From Alphaproteobacteria bacterium (lineage in GTDB: Bacteria > Pseudomonadota > Alphaproteobacteria > UBA828), in assembly GCA_029937205.1 (NCBI GenBank), contig JAPYQV010000020.1:1-15300 (forward strand): 15,300 nt of DNA, in the 5' to 3' direction. Of this stretch, positions 1 to 7,118 are shown piece by piece; the stretch's first letter is position 1, and each line of letters opens with the position of its first letter. The notes beneath the pieces were generated by a model. The model did not search any database and was not told the origin of the DNA. It saw only the letters and a program-made list of their open reading frames with translations. Both the position numbers and the translations under genes were made by a program.

Positions 1-256
1 CGGCGGTGCCGCCTTCGGAGGAGGTTTGGAAAAACGAGGCGCGGATTGAATCGAGGGAGGCAAAATACTTTTCCGCCCGTTGCACCCAGCTTGCCTCCTC
101 CGCATTGAGCACGGCTGGCGTTGCCAGCGCCTGCTCAAATTCATCGGTTGTCGGGGTCGGTTCCTCGGCGCGCGCCGGTGCGAACGCCAAGAAGGCTGAA
201 AGCAATAGTGCCACGAGAAGAAATGCCGACCGGCAGACGGGTATTCGAATTATCAT
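1..256 (-). CDS. lolA: Outer-membrane lipoprotein carrier protein LolA, N-terminal part (cut by window edge)
   Basis: LolA is the periplasmic chaperone that takes lipoproteins from the LolCDE transporter in the inner membrane and carries them to the outer membrane. Only the first 85 codons are inside the window. Residues 1-30 form a signal peptide: a basic start (MIIRIPVCR), a hydrophobic core rich in Leu, Ala and Phe, and an APARA-E type cleavage site. The mature start has a helix followed by YFASLDSIRASFFQTSSEGG, which matches the opening strand of the LolA barrel (typical form: YLNSLRSLRARFVQ...DG). It follows ftsK on the same strand with 70 bases between; ftsK-lolA is a common alphaproteobacterial pair. 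ATG at 256 is the only ATG that places the signal peptide correctly; no Shine-Dalgarno sequence precedes it. Identification is from the N-terminus plus context, so the call is good but not certain. Confidence 0.82.
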   Translation of the reverse strand, partial: MIIRIPVCRSAFLLVALLLSAFLAFAPARAEEPTPTTDEFEQALATPAVLNAEEASWVQRAEKYFASLDSIRASFFQTSSEGGTA

Positions 257-262
257 GCCGAT

Positions 263-293
263 ATTATGTAAGCGCTTCTCTGCCGAACGCCAA
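263..293 (-). promoter_or_regulatory. Possible lolA promoter placing the start site near the ATG
   Basis: Reading the minus strand, TTGGCG (288-293) could be a -35 element and CATAAT (263-268) a -10 element, with a rather long spacer of 19; TACATA (265-270) would give a spacer of 17 but a poorer match. The -10 ends six bases before the ATG at 256, so transcription would begin at about the start codon. That would fit the lack of a Shine-Dalgarno sequence. The spacing is not ideal and the gene could also be read through from ftsK. Confidence 0.25.
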
Positions 294-312
294 CATTACT
301 TGTAGGTTTGCG

Positions 313-328
313 AGCCGGGACCCCGGCT
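313..328 (-). terminator. Stem-loop overlapping the ftsK stop codon
   Basis: AGCCGGG (313-319) and CCCGGCT (322-328) are perfect inverted repeats; in RNA this would be a six- or seven-pair, all-strong stem with a tiny loop. The ftsK stop codon (327-329) lies in the stem. No run of U follows on the minus strand, so it is not a textbook intrinsic terminator. It may weaken read-through into lolA or protect the 3' end of the ftsK message. Confidence 0.35.
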
Positions 329-2819
329 ACATTTGAAACGAGCCGACCTCGCCGATCAGCACTTCGCGCTTGCCGGCGTGATTGGCCTGGCTGATGACGC
401 CTTGCGATTCCATGCGCTCGACAATGCGCGCCGCGCGGTTATAGCCGATCTGCAAATGACGTTGGACAAAGCTGGTCGACGCCTTGCCCTCGCGCACCAC
501 AAGTTCGACGGCGCGGTCATAGAGCGGATCGTCGGCGGCCGCATCGGCGGTTGAGGGCAGGTCTGATTCCGGCTCTTCGGTGATGGCGGAGATGTAATCG
601 GGCCGGCCCTGGGCGCGCAGCGCGTCCGTCACCGCTTCCACTTCCGCGTCGCTGACCAGCGGGCCATGCACGCGGGTTAGTCGTCCACCGCCTTCGAGAT
701 AGAGCATGTCGCCCTGGCCGAGCAGTTGCTCGGCGCCGGCCTCGCCAAGGATGGTACGGCTGTCGATCTTGGAGGTGACCTGGAAGCTGATGCGGGTCGG
801 GAAGTTGGCCTTGATGGTGCCGGTGATGACATCCACCGAGGGCCGTTGCGTCGCCATGATGATATGGATGCCGGCGGCGCGCGCCATCTGCGCCAGACGC
901 TGTACCGCGCCTTCGATATCCTTGCCGGCGACCAGCATGAGGTCCGCCATTTCGTCGACCACCACGACAATCATCGGCAACGGCGTCAGGTCGAGCGGTT
1001 GATCCTCATAGACCGGCTCGCCGGTTTCGGCATCGAAATGGGTATGCACGCGGCGGCTTAGCTGTTCTCCGCTGCGCGCGGCTTCGGCCAAGCGCTTGTT
1101 GTAGCCGGTGATATTGCGCACGCCGAGCTTGGACATGGCCTGATAGCGGCTCTCCATCTCGCGCACCGTCCATTTGAGCGCCACCACGGCCTTTGCTGGG
1201 TCGGTGACGACGGGAGTCAATAAATGCGGAATATCGTCATAGATCGAGAGCTCGAGCATTTTCGGATCGATCAGGATGAGCTTGCACTGGTCCGGCGGCA
1301 GGCGGTAGATGAGCGAAAGGATCATGCTGTTGATGGCGACCGATTTGCCCGAGCCGGTGGTGCCGGCGACGAGCAGATGGGGCATGCGCGCGAGATCGGC
1401 GATGACCGGCGCGCCGCTGATATCTTTGCCCAGCGCGAGGGTCAGGCTGGCGGCGGTGTTTTCATAATTCTCGCTCGCCAGCAGCTCACTCAGATAGACC
1501 ATCTCACGGTCATTGTTGGGCAGCTCAATGCCGATCACATTACGGCCGCGAATGGTTGCGACGCGCACCGAGATGGCGCTCATGGAGCGCGCGATATCAT
1601 CGGCCAACGCGATCACCCGCGCCGTGCGTGTGCCGGCGCGTGGGATAAATTCATAGAGCGTCACCACCGGGCCGGGGCGCACTTTGTCGATCTCGCCGAA
1701 GACGCCGAAATCCTCGAGCACGGTAAGCAACAGCGCGGCATTCTGTTCGCGCGCGTTCTCGGCCAGCACCGGTTTACGGCTCTTCGCCGATGGCGCGGCC
1801 AATAGATCCAACGGCGGCAGTTCGAATTCATGCCCGACATTCAAATCAAGCGTCTGCTGGCTCTCTCGCGCCGCGCGCTTGCCGGGCTTGGTCTTGCGCG
1901 GTGTTTCCTCGACGATTTTCTTTTTGGCGCGTTTACGCGTCAGCAGATTGGGTTCGCGCTTACCTTCCGGCACCGCGTCCTCATTCGCTTCGCCGTCGTC
2001 ATAAAGCCGGGGCTCGGCGCGGGCGCTATTGCGTCCTTTGAAGGGTAGCGCCGGAAGCTGGAGTTTCGGCAGCGTGAATCGCGGTGCGCGTGGAGCAGCC
2101 TTCTCGCGCTTGCTCTTTTGCGGCTGTTCCGCGTCCGCCTCGGCGAATTTCGGTGTTGTTTTACCGTGCACCCACTTGGCGCCCCGGAAGAATAACAAGC
2201 CAGACAGGCGGAGCGCCGCCCAGGCAGCGCCGAACAGCGCCCGCCATTCACGCCACGGCAACCCCGCAGCGATACAAAAGGCAATTGCCGAAAGGGTGAA
2301 GGCGATGACCGTGAGCGCCAGCGGTCCGGCGCCCCAGCCGTGCAGAATGGTGCCAAGTGGCGCCGCGATTACAGCGCCGCCGCCGCCGCCGCCGAAACCG
2401 GCCTCGACCGGCCAGCCCAGGGGCGACGTCATACTGGCGAAACCGGTCGCGGCGAGAACGATACTGAGCGGATTGAGCGCGAAGCGTAGCCACAGAAGGC
2501 GCATGGGCCGGCACGCAAGCAGGGCCCACGCCCAAGCGGCGAGGATCGCCACCAACAGGGCCGCGCCGGCGCCCACCGCCTGCAACAGCAGATCTGCGGC
2601 ATAGGCGCCCGGAAGACCGGCGAGATTGGCGATGCCGCGCGAATTGGCGGTATTGAAGGACGGATCGCCCGGCGCGTAGGTAATCAGGGCGAGGGCGAGT
2701 ACGCCGGCCACGGCCAACACAACCAGCCCGGCCAATTGAACCGCGCGGCGGCGTAAAAAACGACTCGCCGCCTCGGGCAAAAATGGTGCCCGCCGAGCCC
2801 CTTCGCTACTCGCCGTCAT
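327..2819 (-). CDS. ftsK: DNA translocase FtsK (830 aa)
   Basis: FtsK is a septum-anchored ATPase that pumps chromosomal DNA during division and activates XerCD recombination at dif. The N-terminal ~215 residues hold about four membrane segments and the loop motif [14 protein letters not shown], typical of alphaproteobacterial FtsK. A basic, proline-rich linker follows (about 215-340; many Lys, Arg, Glu). The motor domain has a Walker A motif GTTGSGKS at about 483-490 and a Walker B stretch [12 protein letters not shown] at about 613-624. The DNA-reading gamma winged helix is at about 765-830 (YDRAVELVV...[22 protein letters not shown]). The length is normal for the family. ATG at 2819 is the first start in its frame; a TAA lies upstream and no alternative start codon is between. 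Its nearest Shine-Dalgarno-like sequence (GGAG) is 11 bases away, and its ATG overlaps the stop of a short leader frame (see 2816-2863). A GGC run encodes six glycines in a non-cytoplasmic loop near residue 145. Confidence 0.97.
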   Translation of the reverse strand: MTASSEGARRAPFLPEAASRFLRRRAVQLAGLVVLAVAGVLALALITYAPGDPSFNTANSRGIANLAGLPGAYAADLLLQAVGAGAALLVAILAAWAWALLACRPMRLLWLRFALNPLSIVLAATGFASMTSPLGWPVEAGFGGGGGGAVIAAPLGTILHGWGAGPLALTVIAFTLSAIAFCIAAGLPWREWRALFGAAWAALRLSGLLFFRGAKWVHGKTTPKFAEADAEQPQKSKREKAAPRAPRFTLPKLQLPALPFKGRNSARAEPRLYDDGEANEDAVPEGKREPNLLTRKRAKKKIVEETPRKTKPGKRAARESQQTLDLNVGHEFELPPLDLLAAPSAKSRKPVLAENAREQNAALLLTVLEDFGVFGEIDKVRPGPVVTLYEFIPRAGTRTARVIALADDIARSMSAISVRVATIRGRNVIGIELPNNDREMVYLSELLASENYENTAASLTLALGKDISGAPVIADLARMPHLLVAGTTGSGKSVAINSMILSLIYRLPPDQCKLILIDPKMLELSIYDDIPHLLTPVVTDPAKAVVALKWTVREMESRYQAMSKLGVRNITGYNKRLAEAARSGEQLSRRVHTHFDAETGEPVYEDQPLDLTPLPMIVVVVDEMADLMLVAGKDIEGAVQRLAQMARAAGIHIIMATQRPSVDVITGTIKANFPTRISFQVTSKIDSRTILGEAGAEQLLGQGDMLYLEGGGRLTRVHGPLVSDAEVEAVTDALRAQGRPDYISAITEEPESDLPSTADAAADDPLYDRAVELVVREGKASTSFVQRHLQIGYNRAARIVERMESQGVISQANHAGKREVLIGEVGSFQM

Positions 2820-2863
2820 GCGCTTAAGCGCTCCAAAAGCGCCGTTATTCTGGGCGTCTTCAA
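2816..2863 (-). CDS. Candidate 15-codon leader peptide overlapping the ftsK start
   Basis: On the minus strand a perfect AGGAGG (2869-2874) stands five bases before a TTG codon at 2863. That codon opens the frame [15 protein letters not shown], which ends in TGA at 2818-2816 and shares the sequence ATGA with the ftsK start codon. This is the classic layout for translational coupling. The ftsK start itself has only a distant GGAG, so ribosomes finishing the leader could be the main source of ftsK initiation. The peptide has no family I recognise. Many conserved alphaproteobacterial arrangements have an aminotransferase gene before ftsK; this could be a remnant of its 3' end, but the well-placed ribosome binding site and start argue for a real leader frame. 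Confidence 0.4.
   Translation of the reverse strand: MKTPRITALLERLSA
2820..2831. repeat. 12-bp perfect palindrome GCGCTTAAGCGC before the ftsK start
   Basis: GCGCTTAAGCGC is perfectly self-complementary and abuts the ATG of ftsK (base 2819 is the A of the start codon on the minus strand). It fills the gap between the weak GGAG and the ATG and lies in the last codons of the leader frame. It could be a protein binding site or form a small hairpin next to the start. The eight bases TAAGCGCT within and next to it also occur upstream of lolA at 269-276. Confidence 0.5.
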
Positions 2864-2865
2864 AC

Positions 2866-2945
2866 CCGCCTCCTGCCTTTTAAAACAAGGTGTTGTATTC
2901 TGCTGTTACGAATTGAACTTAACAACATAACAGATCAGGAGGCGG
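2866..2945 (-). promoter_or_regulatory. Inverted repeat able to hide the leader ribosome binding site before ftsK
   Basis: CCGCCTCCTG (2866-2875) and CAGGAGGCGG (2936-2945) are perfect 10-bp inverted repeats, with 60 A+T-rich bases between. Read on the minus strand, the first arm to be transcribed is CCGCCTCCTG and the second, CAGGAGGCGG, contains the AGGAGG site of the leader frame. In RNA, pairing would bury that site. A smaller inner pair (TGTTGT 2891-2896 with ACAACA 2922-2927) and TGTTA/TAACA (2904-2908/2920-2924) could add to or compete with the fold. If the ftsK promoter lies inside the spacer, the first arm would not be in the message and the repeat would act only as DNA. The rest of the 213-base gap holds the 10-bp repeats described separately. 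Confidence 0.45.
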
Positions 2946-2992
2946 ATGTTAATCAGCGAGTTCGCGAAGCCGGAAAATATTTTTACCGCAGT

Positions 2993-3032
2993 CTTTAGTT
3001 CCTTTTAGTCCCTTTTTGTTCCGTTTCGTCCG
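2993..3032. repeat. Four imperfect 10-bp tandem units abutting the amtB stop
   Basis: The plus strand reads CTTTAGTTCC, TTTTAGTCCC, TTTTTGTTCC, GTTTCGTCCG in exact 10-base steps, ending at the amtB stop codon (TTA complement at 3033-3035). The T-runs (A-tracts on the other strand) recur once per helical turn, the spacing that gives intrinsic DNA curvature. No intrinsic terminator hairpin was seen here, so amtB may read into ftsK. Confidence 0.5.
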
Positions 3033-4244
3033 TTAGGCCACGGATTCGCCGTGGGCGCGAATATCGAGACCCTCCCGTTCGCTCTCTTCCGTCACCCGGA
3101 GACCAATTGTGAGATCGATGGCTTTCAAGATGACGAAGGTCACCACGCCAGTGTAGGCAATGGTGACCGCGACGCCGTAAAGCTGGGTCAAAACCTGGCC
3201 GCCATTGCCATCGATTGCGCCGGCGGCGGCGCCAATTGCTTCGGTCGCGAAGACGCCGGTTAATATGGCGCCGACCATGCCGCCGATGCCGTGCACCGCG
3301 GAGACATCGAGCGAATCGTCATAACGCAGGCGCCGTTTGAGCCAATAAGCGGCGGTAAAGCAGGCCATTCCGCCGGAAATAATGCCCAAAACGCTCGGTT
3401 TGCCGGTCAGCAGCCATTCCGCCAGCATCCAGATCAGGGTGGCACAGGCGCTGGCGATTTGCGTTACGATCATCGCCATGCTGGCGGCGCCGTCGGCGGC
3501 GAGCGCCGAGCCGGCGTTAAAGCCGAACCAGCCAACCCACAGCAGGCCGGCACCGACCACGCCGAGGGTCAAATTATGCGGCGCCATATTCTCCTTTTGA
3601 AAGCCGATCCGCCGGCCCAGCACCAGGGCGGCAACAAGCGCGGCAACGCCGGAATTAATATGCACCACAGTGCCGCCGGCGAAATCCAGCACGCCGGCAT
3701 CGCTGAGGAAGCCGCCGCCCCATACCCAATGGGCGACAGGCACGTAGACCGCCAAGGTCCATATGACGACAAACACCAGCAGCGCGCCGAATTTCATGCG
3801 TTCCGCGGTGGCGCCGGTGATCAGGGCCAGGGTGATAATGGCGAAAGTCATCTGAAAGATGACGAACAGGACTTCGGGAATGGTGCCGCTTACCGAATCG
3901 GGCGTCAGGCCGAGCAAGAGAACATTATCGAATGAGCCGTAAAAGGCGCCGCCATTGGCGAATGTGAGGCTGTAGCCGGCGATCATCCAGACTAATGAGA
4001 CGACACAGGTGATGGCGAAACTTTGCATCAGCATCGAGAGCACGTTCTTCTTGCGCACCATGCCGCCATAGAACAGCGCCAGGCCCGGTATGGTCATCAT
4101 CAGGACGATCGCCGTGGCCGTCAGAAGCCAGGCGGTATCGCCGCTGTCGATGGCGGATTCCTCAGCCGCGAATGCGCGCCCCGAAAGCGCCAAAGCAAGT
4201 ATGTTGATAGCGCCAATAGCGAGCGCCCGCCGAACAAATTCCAT
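3033..4244 (-). CDS. amtB: Ammonium transporter AmtB with a 27-residue internal deletion (403 aa)
   Basis: AmtB/Mep/Rh proteins are trimeric inner-membrane channels for ammonium. Residues 1-26 are a signal peptide ending in AFA-AEE. The family is clear: TIPGLALFYGGMVRKKNVLS, FQMTFAIIT, ITGATAERMKF, HWVWGGGF, DFAGGTVVHINSG (pore His195), WFGFNAGSA, and a second pore histidine, His318, in DVSAVHGIGG. Compared with E. coli AmtB as I recall it, the stretch from the first histidine to GKPS is the same length (90 residues), but the stretch from there to the second histidine is 27 residues shorter. The missing part is the end of one helix, the loop with the usual TPA.G motif, and the start of the next helix; here SGGMA runs directly into CFTAAYWLKRRL. 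Two helices may be fused into one, which would upset the fold. No glnK (PII) gene adjoins it. A sigma-54 promoter precedes it. Function of the product is doubtful. Confidence 0.93.
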   Translation of the reverse strand: MEFVRRALAIGAINILALALSGRAFAAEESAIDSGDTAWLLTATAIVLMMTIPGLALFYGGMVRKKNVLSMLMQSFAITCVVSLVWMIAGYSLTFANGGAFYGSFDNVLLLGLTPDSVSGTIPEVLFVIFQMTFAIITLALITGATAERMKFGALLVFVVIWTLAVYVPVAHWVWGGGFLSDAGVLDFAGGTVVHINSGVAALVAALVLGRRIGFQKENMAPHNLTLGVVGAGLLWVGWFGFNAGSALAADGAASMAMIVTQIASACATLIWMLAEWLLTGKPSVLGIISGGMACFTAAYWLKRRLRYDDSLDVSAVHGIGGMVGAILTGVFATEAIGAAAGAIDGNGGQVLTQLYGVAVTIAYTGVVTFVILKAIDLTIGLRVTEESEREGLDIRAHGESVA

Positions 4245-4285
4245 GTCCCGTTCCCCGTCCGATTATGATTTCAGACTCGCATATC

Positions 4286-4300
4286 TCAAGAATCGTGCCA
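4286..4300 (-). promoter_or_regulatory. Sigma-54 (RpoN) promoter for amtB
   Basis: On the minus strand TGGCACG-ATTC-TTGA matches the -24/-12 consensus TGGCACG-N4-TTGC at every position but the last. It ends about 40 bases before the amtB ATG at 4244, the usual position. In proteobacteria amtB is commonly activated by NtrC and RpoN under nitrogen limitation, so site and gene agree. I did not find a clear NtrC dyad upstream, but an 11-bp direct repeat lies there (4379-4418). Confidence 0.72.
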
Positions 4301-4378
4301 GTTTTTGGCAGGGGAATTTATCGCTCTAATACAATAGGTTATGGAATTTGTGAGAAACCGTGAAAATCAAATATGATT

Positions 4379-4418
4379 ATTAATTAGGCTGTACAGATGA
4401 TGCGCTCATTAATTAGGC
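4379..4418. repeat. Exact 11-bp direct repeat upstream of the amtB promoter
   Basis: ATTAATTAGGC occurs at 4379-4389 and again at 4408-4418, 29 bases apart start to start. The second copy overlaps the amidase stop codon (4413-4415). Between them is the palindrome CTGTACAG (4389-4396). The pair lies 80-130 bases upstream of the sigma-54 site, where enhancer sites for an activator would be expected, but the sequence is not the NtrC consensus. Confidence 0.45.
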
Positions 4419-5792
4419 AAGCAATATTGCCTCCAGGGCGCTGCCCATGCGCAACAGCCGCTCCTCCCAGCCCGAGGGTGCCATCAGCATCAAGCCGACG
4501 GGAATGCCGTTATCGTCCTTGCCGCAGGGCAAGGTGAGCGCTGTGCAATCGAGAAAGTTGCCGAGCCGGGTATTGCGCAGGGTCATGACATTGGCCGCTT
4601 TCCAGGCCTCCAAATCGCTTTCGAGCTCGGCAATGGCGGGCGGGCTGATGGCAATCGTCGGCATGGCGAGCACGCCGACCTGGCGCATGCGGGCGTGCAG
4701 CGCCGGTGTGAGCTTTCTGAGGCCCTGTTTGGCGCCTTCGACGGTGCTGGCCGGCATTTTTCCGCCGAGTCGAATACGCTCTAGAATTGGCGCATAGACC
4801 AGATTCGGCTGCGCTTCGATAAATTCGTGCCAGAGAGCATGGCATTCGGCGGCATGAAATGGGCCGAAATGGCTGATCAGCGCTTCAACTTCGTCAAATT
4901 CCGGAATTTCGGCCTCTTGCACGCGCACGCCGGCGGCTTGGAGGCGTGCCACTGCGCCGCGCGCCGCCCGTTCGACGCCTGAGTCCAGGCCTTGCCACAC
5001 CAGATTTGACGGCAGCGCCAGATTGAGGCGCGCCGGGTCGACGCCGCTGAGATCCGGCGCATGGCAGTTTCCGGCGCCGTAGCGCCCCATCAACGCGGTA
5101 TAGAGCGCCGCCGCGTCGGCGACATCACGGGCGAGCGGGCCGACCGTGTCCATGCTGGTGGAGAGGCCGAGTACGCCCTCTAGCGGCAGGCAGCCGAAAC
5201 TGGTTTTGAGCCCGGTGAGGCTGTTCCAGGCCGCCGGCACGCGCACCGAGCCACCGGTATCCGATCCGATGGCGGCCGCTGCCAGTCCACGCGAAACAGA
5301 TACGGCGCCACCCGAGGTCGAGCCACCGGGCAGCCGCGCGACGTTGTCGTCGAACGGATTGGCCGGGGTGCCGTAATTGGGATTGATACCGAGAATCGAG
5401 AAGGCGAATTCGGTCTGGTTGGTCTTGCCGAGGCACACCAGGCCGGCCTTGGTTGCCCGCGCCACCACAGTCGCGTCTTTCACGGCGACGCGCTCCTGCA
5501 GCACCTTTGCACCATGGCTGGTGACATCGCCGGCAGTATCGTAGAGATCCTTCCACGAGATCGGAACGCCATCGAGCGGGCTGAGACGCAGGCCCTGGCG
5601 CGCCCTTTCGGCAGCGGCGGCGGCCTCGGTGCGGGCGCGCTCGGGGGTGGTGCGGAGATAGATATTGTGCTCAGTGTCGATACGCTCGATGCGTTCAAGG
5701 AAATAGTCGCACAGTTCGCTGGCGTCGATCTCGCCTTGCCCGATACCCGCGCCCAATGCCAAGGCGCTCATTTCATGCCAATCCGCCGTCAT
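4413..5792 (-). CDS. Amidase signature family hydrolase (459 aa)
   Basis: Amidase-signature enzymes cleave carboxamide or amide bonds, releasing ammonia or an amine, with a Ser-cisSer-Lys triad. The whole family core is present: Lys81 in PLDGVPISWKDLYDTAG, the Gly/Ser loop LPGGSTSGGAVSVS (Ser158, residues 154-167) and the nucleophile Ser182 in GSDTGGSVRVPAAWNSLTGLK. The length is normal. The C-terminal part (NTRLGNFLDCTALTLPCG...PVGLMLMAP) is typical of stand-alone amidases such as allophanate hydrolase or general amidases rather than GatA, so the substrate cannot be told. ATG at 5792 opens the frame; ubiH begins on the other strand 67 bases away. It lies upstream of amtB on the same strand, which may link it to nitrogen supply, but amtB has its own promoter. 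Confidence 0.93.
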   Translation of the reverse strand: MTADWHEMSALALGAGIGQGEIDASELCDYFLERIERIDTEHNIYLRTTPERARTEAAAAAERARQGLRLSPLDGVPISWKDLYDTAGDVTSHGAKVLQERVAVKDATVVARATKAGLVCLGKTNQTEFAFSILGINPNYGTPANPFDDNVARLPGGSTSGGAVSVSRGLAAAAIGSDTGGSVRVPAAWNSLTGLKTSFGCLPLEGVLGLSTSMDTVGPLARDVADAAALYTALMGRYGAGNCHAPDLSGVDPARLNLALPSNLVWQGLDSGVERAARGAVARLQAAGVRVQEAEIPEFDEVEALISHFGPFHAAECHALWHEFIEAQPNLVYAPILERIRLGGKMPASTVEGAKQGLRKLTPALHARMRQVGVLAMPTIAISPPAIAELESDLEAWKAANVMTLRNTRLGNFLDCTALTLPCGKDDNGIPVGLMLMAPSGWEERLLRMGSALEAILLA

Positions 5793-5859
5793 ATCTCTTA
5801 TGGCTCTCCATTCTCTCGGTTATGCTAGCGCCCATGCGCATCAAACCGAGTTTAGGCAT

Positions 5860-7083
5860 ATGACTGTGGACGGGCAAATTACCACCGATGTGGCGATTGC
5901 CGGCGGTGGCCTGGTCGGGCTCAGCCTTGGCGTGGCGTTGGCGCGCGCCGGGCTCGACGTGGTGGTCATGGATGGCGAGGACCCTGAGCGCACGCGCGCG
6001 GCTGCGTTCGACGGCCGGGTGTGCTCGATCGCCTTTGGCTCGAAGCGCGTACTCGACGGCATTGGCGTCTGGGACGCTATGGCCGCCGAGGCCGAGCCGA
6101 TTTTGGAAATCCGTGTGACCGACCAAAACGCACCGCTCTTTCTCCATTATGATCACCGCGATGTCGGCGATAATCCGCTCGGCTGGATCGTCGAGAACCG
6201 CGTCACCCGCATCGCCCTTCTCGACGCGGCGGCGGCGTGCCCGAACTTGCGCCATCTGGCGCCGGTGTCGGTGCTTGAGCTGACGCCGGCGGGCGAGCAC
6301 ATCGAAGCGAAACTCGCCGATGGCCGCCGTGTTTCAGCGCGCCTTGCCGTGGCCGCCGATGGCCGGCGTTCGCGCTTGCGCCAGGCCGCTGGCATCCACA
6401 CTGTGGATTGGTCCTATGATCAGAACGGCATCGTCTGCACGGTGGCTCACGAACGGCCGCACCGCGGCATTGCCCAGGAACGCTTTCTGCCCGCCGGCCC
6501 GTTCGCCATCCTGCCCATGACGCGGGACCGCGCGTCGATCGTCTGGACTGAGAAAAGCGCTGACGCGGCACATCTGATGGCGCTACCGGACGACGGATTT
6601 CAGGCCGAGCTGGAAGCGCGCTTCGGCGATTATCTCGGTGAGCTCGAATTTGCCGGCCCGCGCTGGAGTTATCCGCTCGGGCTGACCCACGCAAATCACT
6701 ATGCGGCGACGCGCTTGGCGCTCGCCGGCGATGCCGCCCATGCCATTCACCCGCTCGCCGGCCAAGGCTTCAATCTCGGCGTGCGCGATGTGGCGGTGCT
6801 GGCCGAGCTGATCGTCGACCGGGCGCGCCTCGGCCTCGATATCGGCACACCGGATCTGCTCGCCCATTACGAACGCTGGCGGCGCTTCGATACGATGTCC
6901 CTGATCGCCGTGACCGATGGGCTCAACCGCCTGTTCTCCAACGACATCGCGCCGCTCCGCCTGGCGCGCGATCTCGGCCTGGCGGCGGTCAATCGCATGC
7001 CGCGCGTGAAACGCCTGTTCATGCGCCACGCCATGGGCGCGGTCGGCGAGCTGCCGCGTCTGGCGCGCGGCGAGCCGCTTTGA
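5860..7083 (+). CDS. ubiH: UbiH/UbiF/VisC/COQ6-family FAD hydroxylase (ubiquinone biosynthesis)
   Basis: These class A flavoprotein monooxygenases hydroxylate the aromatic ring of ubiquinone precursors at the inner membrane. The 407-residue protein has the dinucleotide motif VAIAGGGLVGLSLGVALARAG (residues 11-31) with an acidic end to the next strand (VVMDGED), the DG motif AVAADGRRSRLR (163-174), and the FAD ribose-binding signature LALAGDAAHAIHPLAGQGFN (286-305), which is the UbiH-family signature. The ATG at 5860 is preferred over an in-frame ATG at 5800: it starts nine residues before the first strand, as relatives do, and has GAG nine bases upstream. Which ring position it acts on cannot be decided from the sequence, so the symbol names the family. 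In several alphaproteobacteria a ubiH homologue lies near glnK-amtB; here the amidase is between. Confidence 0.93.
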   Translation: MTVDGQITTDVAIAGGGLVGLSLGVALARAGLDVVVMDGEDPERTRAAAFDGRVCSIAFGSKRVLDGIGVWDAMAAEAEPILEIRVTDQNAPLFLHYDHRDVGDNPLGWIVENRVTRIALLDAAAACPNLRHLAPVSVLELTPAGEHIEAKLADGRRVSARLAVAADGRRSRLRQAAGIHTVDWSYDQNGIVCTVAHERPHRGIAQERFLPAGPFAILPMTRDRASIVWTEKSADAAHLMALPDDGFQAELEARFGDYLGELEFAGPRWSYPLGLTHANHYAATRLALAGDAAHAIHPLAGQGFNLGVRDVAVLAELIVDRARLGLDIGTPDLLAHYERWRRFDTMSLIAVTDGLNRLFSNDIAPLRLARDLGLAAVNRMPRVKRLFMRHAMGAVGELPRLARGEPL

Positions 7084-7118
7084 GTGCGCCGTGGCACAGA
7101 AATTTCCCTATAGCCGCT

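Noticed and set aside
1224..1805. 193-codon open frame on the plus strand opposite ftsK
   Set aside because: It mirrors the codon bias of ftsK on the other strand, has no recognisable motif, and ftsK is certain.
2376..2393. Six GCC units, a possible phase-variable microsatellite
   Set aside because: It encodes Gly6 in an FtsK loop; a trinucleotide run keeps the frame, so length change would not switch the gene.
2946..3008. Plus-strand 20-codon frame (MLISEFAKPENIFTAVFSSF) after an AGGAGG at 2937-2942
   Set aside because: The gap between AGGAGG and the ATG is only three bases, the frame runs into the 10-bp repeats, and the AGGAGG is explained as the second arm of the inverted repeat.
5800..5859. 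Start of ubiH at 5800
   Set aside because: The extra 20 residues do not resemble the family, and a suitable ATG with an upstream GAG is at 5860.
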